A stretch of DNA of 64,000 nucleotides, taken from Bacillota bacterium. GTDB taxonomy: Bacteria; Bacillota; Clostridia; Lachnospirales; Lachnospiraceae. Position numbers and translations under genes: made by a program. The notes beneath the pieces were generated by a model. That model was not told the origin of the DNA. It saw nothing but the letters and a program-made list of their open reading frames with translations, and ran no database searches. Positions 61,762 to 64,000 of the stretch are shown here, piece by piece. Positions within the stretch are counted from its first letter, which is position 1. Every line of letters begins with the position of its first letter. The stretch is from NCBI GenBank assembly GCA_023411555.1, contig JAEYOQ010000059.1, forward strand, positions 124,001 through 188,000, read 5' to 3'.

Positions 61762-63687
61762 ATGAAGCAGTCAAAAGCGATAGACATGAAGCATTTTACT
61801 ATAAGAGATGGCTTCTGGTCGCCCTATAGAAGGTTGATCAAGGAGGAGGTATTACCTTATCAGTATAGTATGCTGGAGGATCAGGTATCGGATGCGGCAA
61901 GATCCCATGCTATCGAGAATTTTAGAATAGCTGCAGGTATTAAAGAGGGTGAATTCTATGGGATGGTATTCCAGGATAGCGATGTAGCAAAGTGGATTGA
62001 GGCATGTGCCTATACACTTGCAGATTTCCCTGACCCGAAGCTGGAAGCAGTCGTGGATGAGATTATTGAAGTCATCGAGAAGGCCCAGCAGAAGGATGGC
62101 TATTTGAATACCTTCTTTACCCTGAAGGAACCGACCCGACGCTTTACTGATCTTCAGGAGGGACATGAGCTTTACTGCGCCGGCCATATGATCGAGGCAG
62201 CCGTCGCCTACTATCATGCAACGGGCAAGAAGCGTTTGCTTAATGTGATGATACGTATGGCAGACCTCATTGACCATTATTTCGGCAAGGGCAAAAATAG
62301 AGGGATTCCCGGGCATCCTGAGATAGAGCTGGCACTGATGAAGCTGTACCGAGCTACAGATGAAGAACGATATTTAAAGCTGTGTGAATATTTCATTAAT
62401 GAGCGTGGAACCCAACCCAATTATTTTAAGGAAGAGCAAGAGCGAAGGGACTGGTCGGTCTGGAACTCCGATTGGCGTGATGTTAATTATACTCAGAATC
62501 ATGCACCAGTACGCGAACAGGTGGATGCAGTAGGGCATAGTGTTCGTGCTGTATATCTCTATACAGGGATGGCAGATCTGGCAGGCGTGAACTCGGATGA
62601 TGAGCTTAAGGTCGCCTGTGAGAGGCTCTGGGAAAGCATAACCAAACGTCGTATGTATATAACCGGAGGGATAGGATCAACTGTAATCGGAGAAGCCTTT
62701 ACTGAGGATTATGATTTACCCAATGATACGGCATATGCAGAGACCTGTGCATCCATTGGATTAATCTTCTTTGCTCAGAAGATGCTGGAGCTGGAACCGA
62801 AGGGTGAGTATGCCGATATTATGGAACGTGCCCTATATAATACAGTCTTAGCTGGTATGAGCCAGGATGGGAAGCATTTCTTTTATGTTAATCCACTAGA
62901 GGTAACACCCGGTATCTCAGGTATAGCACAAACTCATCGACATGCATTACCCGAGAGGCCGAAGTGGTTTGGCTGTGCCTGTTGTCCACCGAATGTAGCC
63001 CGATTACTTTCCTCATTGGATCTTTATGCCTGGTCAGAAAATGAAAGTACCATTTTTTCTAATCTATTCATTGGCGGCGAAGCTGATTTTAGAGAGACAA
63101 AGGGCTGCAGCCTTACAGTAAGTACCGAATATCCTTATGGAGAAACGATAAGCTATAGGGTTGCTACCGATGGGAGACCCAAGAGCTTTGTCATGGCGCT
63201 TCGAATACCTGGCTGGAGTGATACAAGGACCAAGCTTTACTATAATGGGGAAGAACTAAACTTATCGGATATTATAAAGGATGGATATGCCTATGTGAGT
63301 AAAAGCTTTGCAGACGGCGATTTATTGCAGCTTGAGCTAGATATGGAACCCTTCCGTGTCTATTCCAATACCTTAGTCCATAATAATGAGGGCTATGTTG
63401 CCCTTCAATGTGGTCCTTTGGTATACTGCTTGGAAGGTGTTGATCATGATGGAGAGATTCACAGCTTGCGTTTGGCTAAAGCTGCTGATATAAAGACTGA
63501 ATATAAGCAAAATCTTTTTGGTGGTATTAAAGTGTTGAAGGCAGAAGGATATCGGATGAAGTCGGCACCCGGTTTATACTCACGAGTTCGTCCTCAGCCT
63601 CAGCCTGTTACAATCACGGCTGTACCTTATTATGTCTGGGGTAATCGAGGATCAGGCCAGATGAGGGTATGGATACCGGAAGAGTGA
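61762..63687 (+). CDS. Beta-L-arabinofuranosidase, glycoside hydrolase family 127
   Basis: The 641-residue enzyme matches HypBA1-type GH127 proteins in length and text. The zinc-thiolate centre is visible in WFGCACCPPNVARLLSSL (about 407-424), where a Cys acts as nucleophile in this family. The helical barrel shows GHELYCAGHMIEAAVAYYHATGK (about 135) and HAPVREQVDAVGHSVRAVYLYTG (about 246). It removes beta-L-arabinofuranosyl units, as found on plant extensins and arabinan side chains. With GH51 it lets the cell use both alpha and beta linkages. It has an AGGAAG site and no signal peptide. A GH146-like activity is an alternative. Confidence 0.93.
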   Translation: MKQSKAIDMKHFTIRDGFWSPYRRLIKEEVLPYQYSMLEDQVSDAARSHAIENFRIAAGIKEGEFYGMVFQDSDVAKWIEACAYTLADFPDPKLEAVVDEIIEVIEKAQQKDGYLNTFFTLKEPTRRFTDLQEGHELYCAGHMIEAAVAYYHATGKKRLLNVMIRMADLIDHYFGKGKNRGIPGHPEIELALMKLYRATDEERYLKLCEYFINERGTQPNYFKEEQERRDWSVWNSDWRDVNYTQNHAPVREQVDAVGHSVRAVYLYTGMADLAGVNSDDELKVACERLWESITKRRMYITGGIGSTVIGEAFTEDYDLPNDTAYAETCASIGLIFFAQKMLELEPKGEYADIMERALYNTVLAGMSQDGKHFFYVNPLEVTPGISGIAQTHRHALPERPKWFGCACCPPNVARLLSSLDLYAWSENESTIFSNLFIGGEADFRETKGCSLTVSTEYPYGETISYRVATDGRPKSFVMALRIPGWSDTRTKLYYNGEELNLSDIIKDGYAYVSKSFADGDLLQLELDMEPFRVYSNTLVHNNEGYVALQCGPLVYCLEGVDHDGEIHSLRLAKAADIKTEYKQNLFGGIKVLKAEGYRMKSAPGLYSRVRPQPQPVTITAVPYYVWGNRGSGQMRVWIPEE

Positions 63688-63701
63688 GCTGATTAATATG
63701 A

Positions 63702-63747
63702 ACGACGCTGCTTGAGCCGAAGAGGCACACAAGGCAGCGTCGTTTTT
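63702..63747 (+). terminator. Terminator of the arabinofuranosidase operon
   Basis: ACGACGCTGC (63702-63711) and GCAGCGTCGT (63734-63743) are perfectly complementary with a 22-nt loop, followed by TTTTTA. Confidence 0.85.
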
Positions 63748-63751
63748 ATAA

Positions 63752-64000
63752 TTATCTATTCAGTACTTCAGCATATTTTGAACCGGGAACTCTTGCATAT
63801 GTAATACCACTACCAGTCTTTTTACGAAGAGCATCTCCTTGTTTCTTCGCTATATATTTTGACAACTTGTCATCTTTCTCGATAAAACGGCAGCCATACA
63901 AATAGGAGCCAAGATTAGTGAGAAATTCTTTCCTTACTATGACACCAGATAGGCTAATTAGCAAATTATTATCCTTTAACTTTAAACGGATGGTTCGTTC
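63752..64000 (-). CDS. C-terminal part of a PilZ-like protein (partial)
   Basis: The frame stays open to the window edge, so only the last 82 residues are seen. The text ERTIRLKLKDNNLLISLSG then GSYLYGCRFIEKDDKLSKYIAKKQGDALRKKTGS resembles the end of a PilZ domain (Gly-Cys-x-Phe followed by a helix with Gln-x-x-x-Arg). PilZ proteins bind cyclic di-GMP and often brake flagella. The diagnostic RxxxR and DxSxxG motifs would be upstream of the visible part, so this call is tentative. Its stop is 5 bp from the terminator of the convergent operon. Confidence 0.5.
   Translation of the reverse strand, partial: ERTIRLKLKDNNLLISLSGVIVRKEFLTNLGSYLYGCRFIEKDDKLSKYIAKKQGDALRKKTGSGITYARVPGSKYAEVLNR

Noticed and set aside
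1..64000. CRISPR arrays, rRNA, tRNA genes, insertion sequences with transposase, and prophage
   Set aside because: No regularly spaced direct repeats, no tRNA cloverleaf or rRNA text noticed by eye, and no transposase, integrase or phage structural gene in the reading frames. A covariance-model scan would be the decisive test.

Overview
The window looks like chromosome of a low-GC, anaerobic, saccharolytic Clostridia, most like plant-fibre-degrading Lachnospiraceae. The evidence is several glycoside hydrolases with LplABC-type sugar transporters and AraC regulators, an electron-bifurcating hydrogenase operon under Rex proteins, Firmicutes-type ribosome binding sites (AGGAGG) and strong intrinsic terminators. 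The organism assignment is inference; no rRNA or tRNA gene was found.

Layout. 1-1995: end of a sugar-binding protein and an LplC-type permease. 2178-8434: GH38 alpha-mannosidase, M17 aminopeptidase and a 522-residue protein of unknown family, probably one glycan or glycopeptide utilisation operon. 8435-9160: hairpins and a probable 55-residue minus-strand gene. 9161-18830: PucR regulator, small HTH protein, a 1829-residue secreted surface protein and a membrane Ser/Thr kinase with leucine-rich repeats. 18922-30626: redox block (sodA, rex, LysR, iron alcohol dehydrogenase with a Rex-like operator, then nfnAB-rex-hydCBA and a thioredoxin-like ferredoxin). 30939-34659: serine hydrolase, then a two-gene operon of riboflavin-enzyme homologues. 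34855-39651: AraC regulator and a complete LplB-LplC-lipoprotein transporter. 39932-41251: aspartate kinase. 41252-44819: AT-rich island with two related DUF2971-like genes. 44820-54171: D-lactate dehydrogenase, a P-type ATPase behind a Mn2+ riboswitch, guanine deaminase, SleB-type hydrolase, Ig-like secreted protein, release factor 3 and an Smr protein. 54172-56298: a decayed gene, an AraC regulator and a 319-bp palindrome. 56299-64000: GH4 hydrolase, split ThrE exporter, AraC regulator, GH51 plus GH127 arabinofuranosidases and the end of a PilZ-like protein.

The most unusual content is at 32212-34659. A RibD homologue has lost most of its deaminase zinc site, and a RibBA homologue has lost the DHBP synthase active-site loop but keeps an intact GTP cyclohydrolase II domain. 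Both sit behind a perfect consensus promoter with a palindrome at the expected transcription start and no FMN riboswitch. This suggests a GTP-derived pyrimidine pathway other than ordinary riboflavin synthesis. Also notable are the 319-bp nested palindrome at 55967-56285, which shares a 40-nt segment with a hairpin at 16491-16611, and the surface protein and kinase locus.
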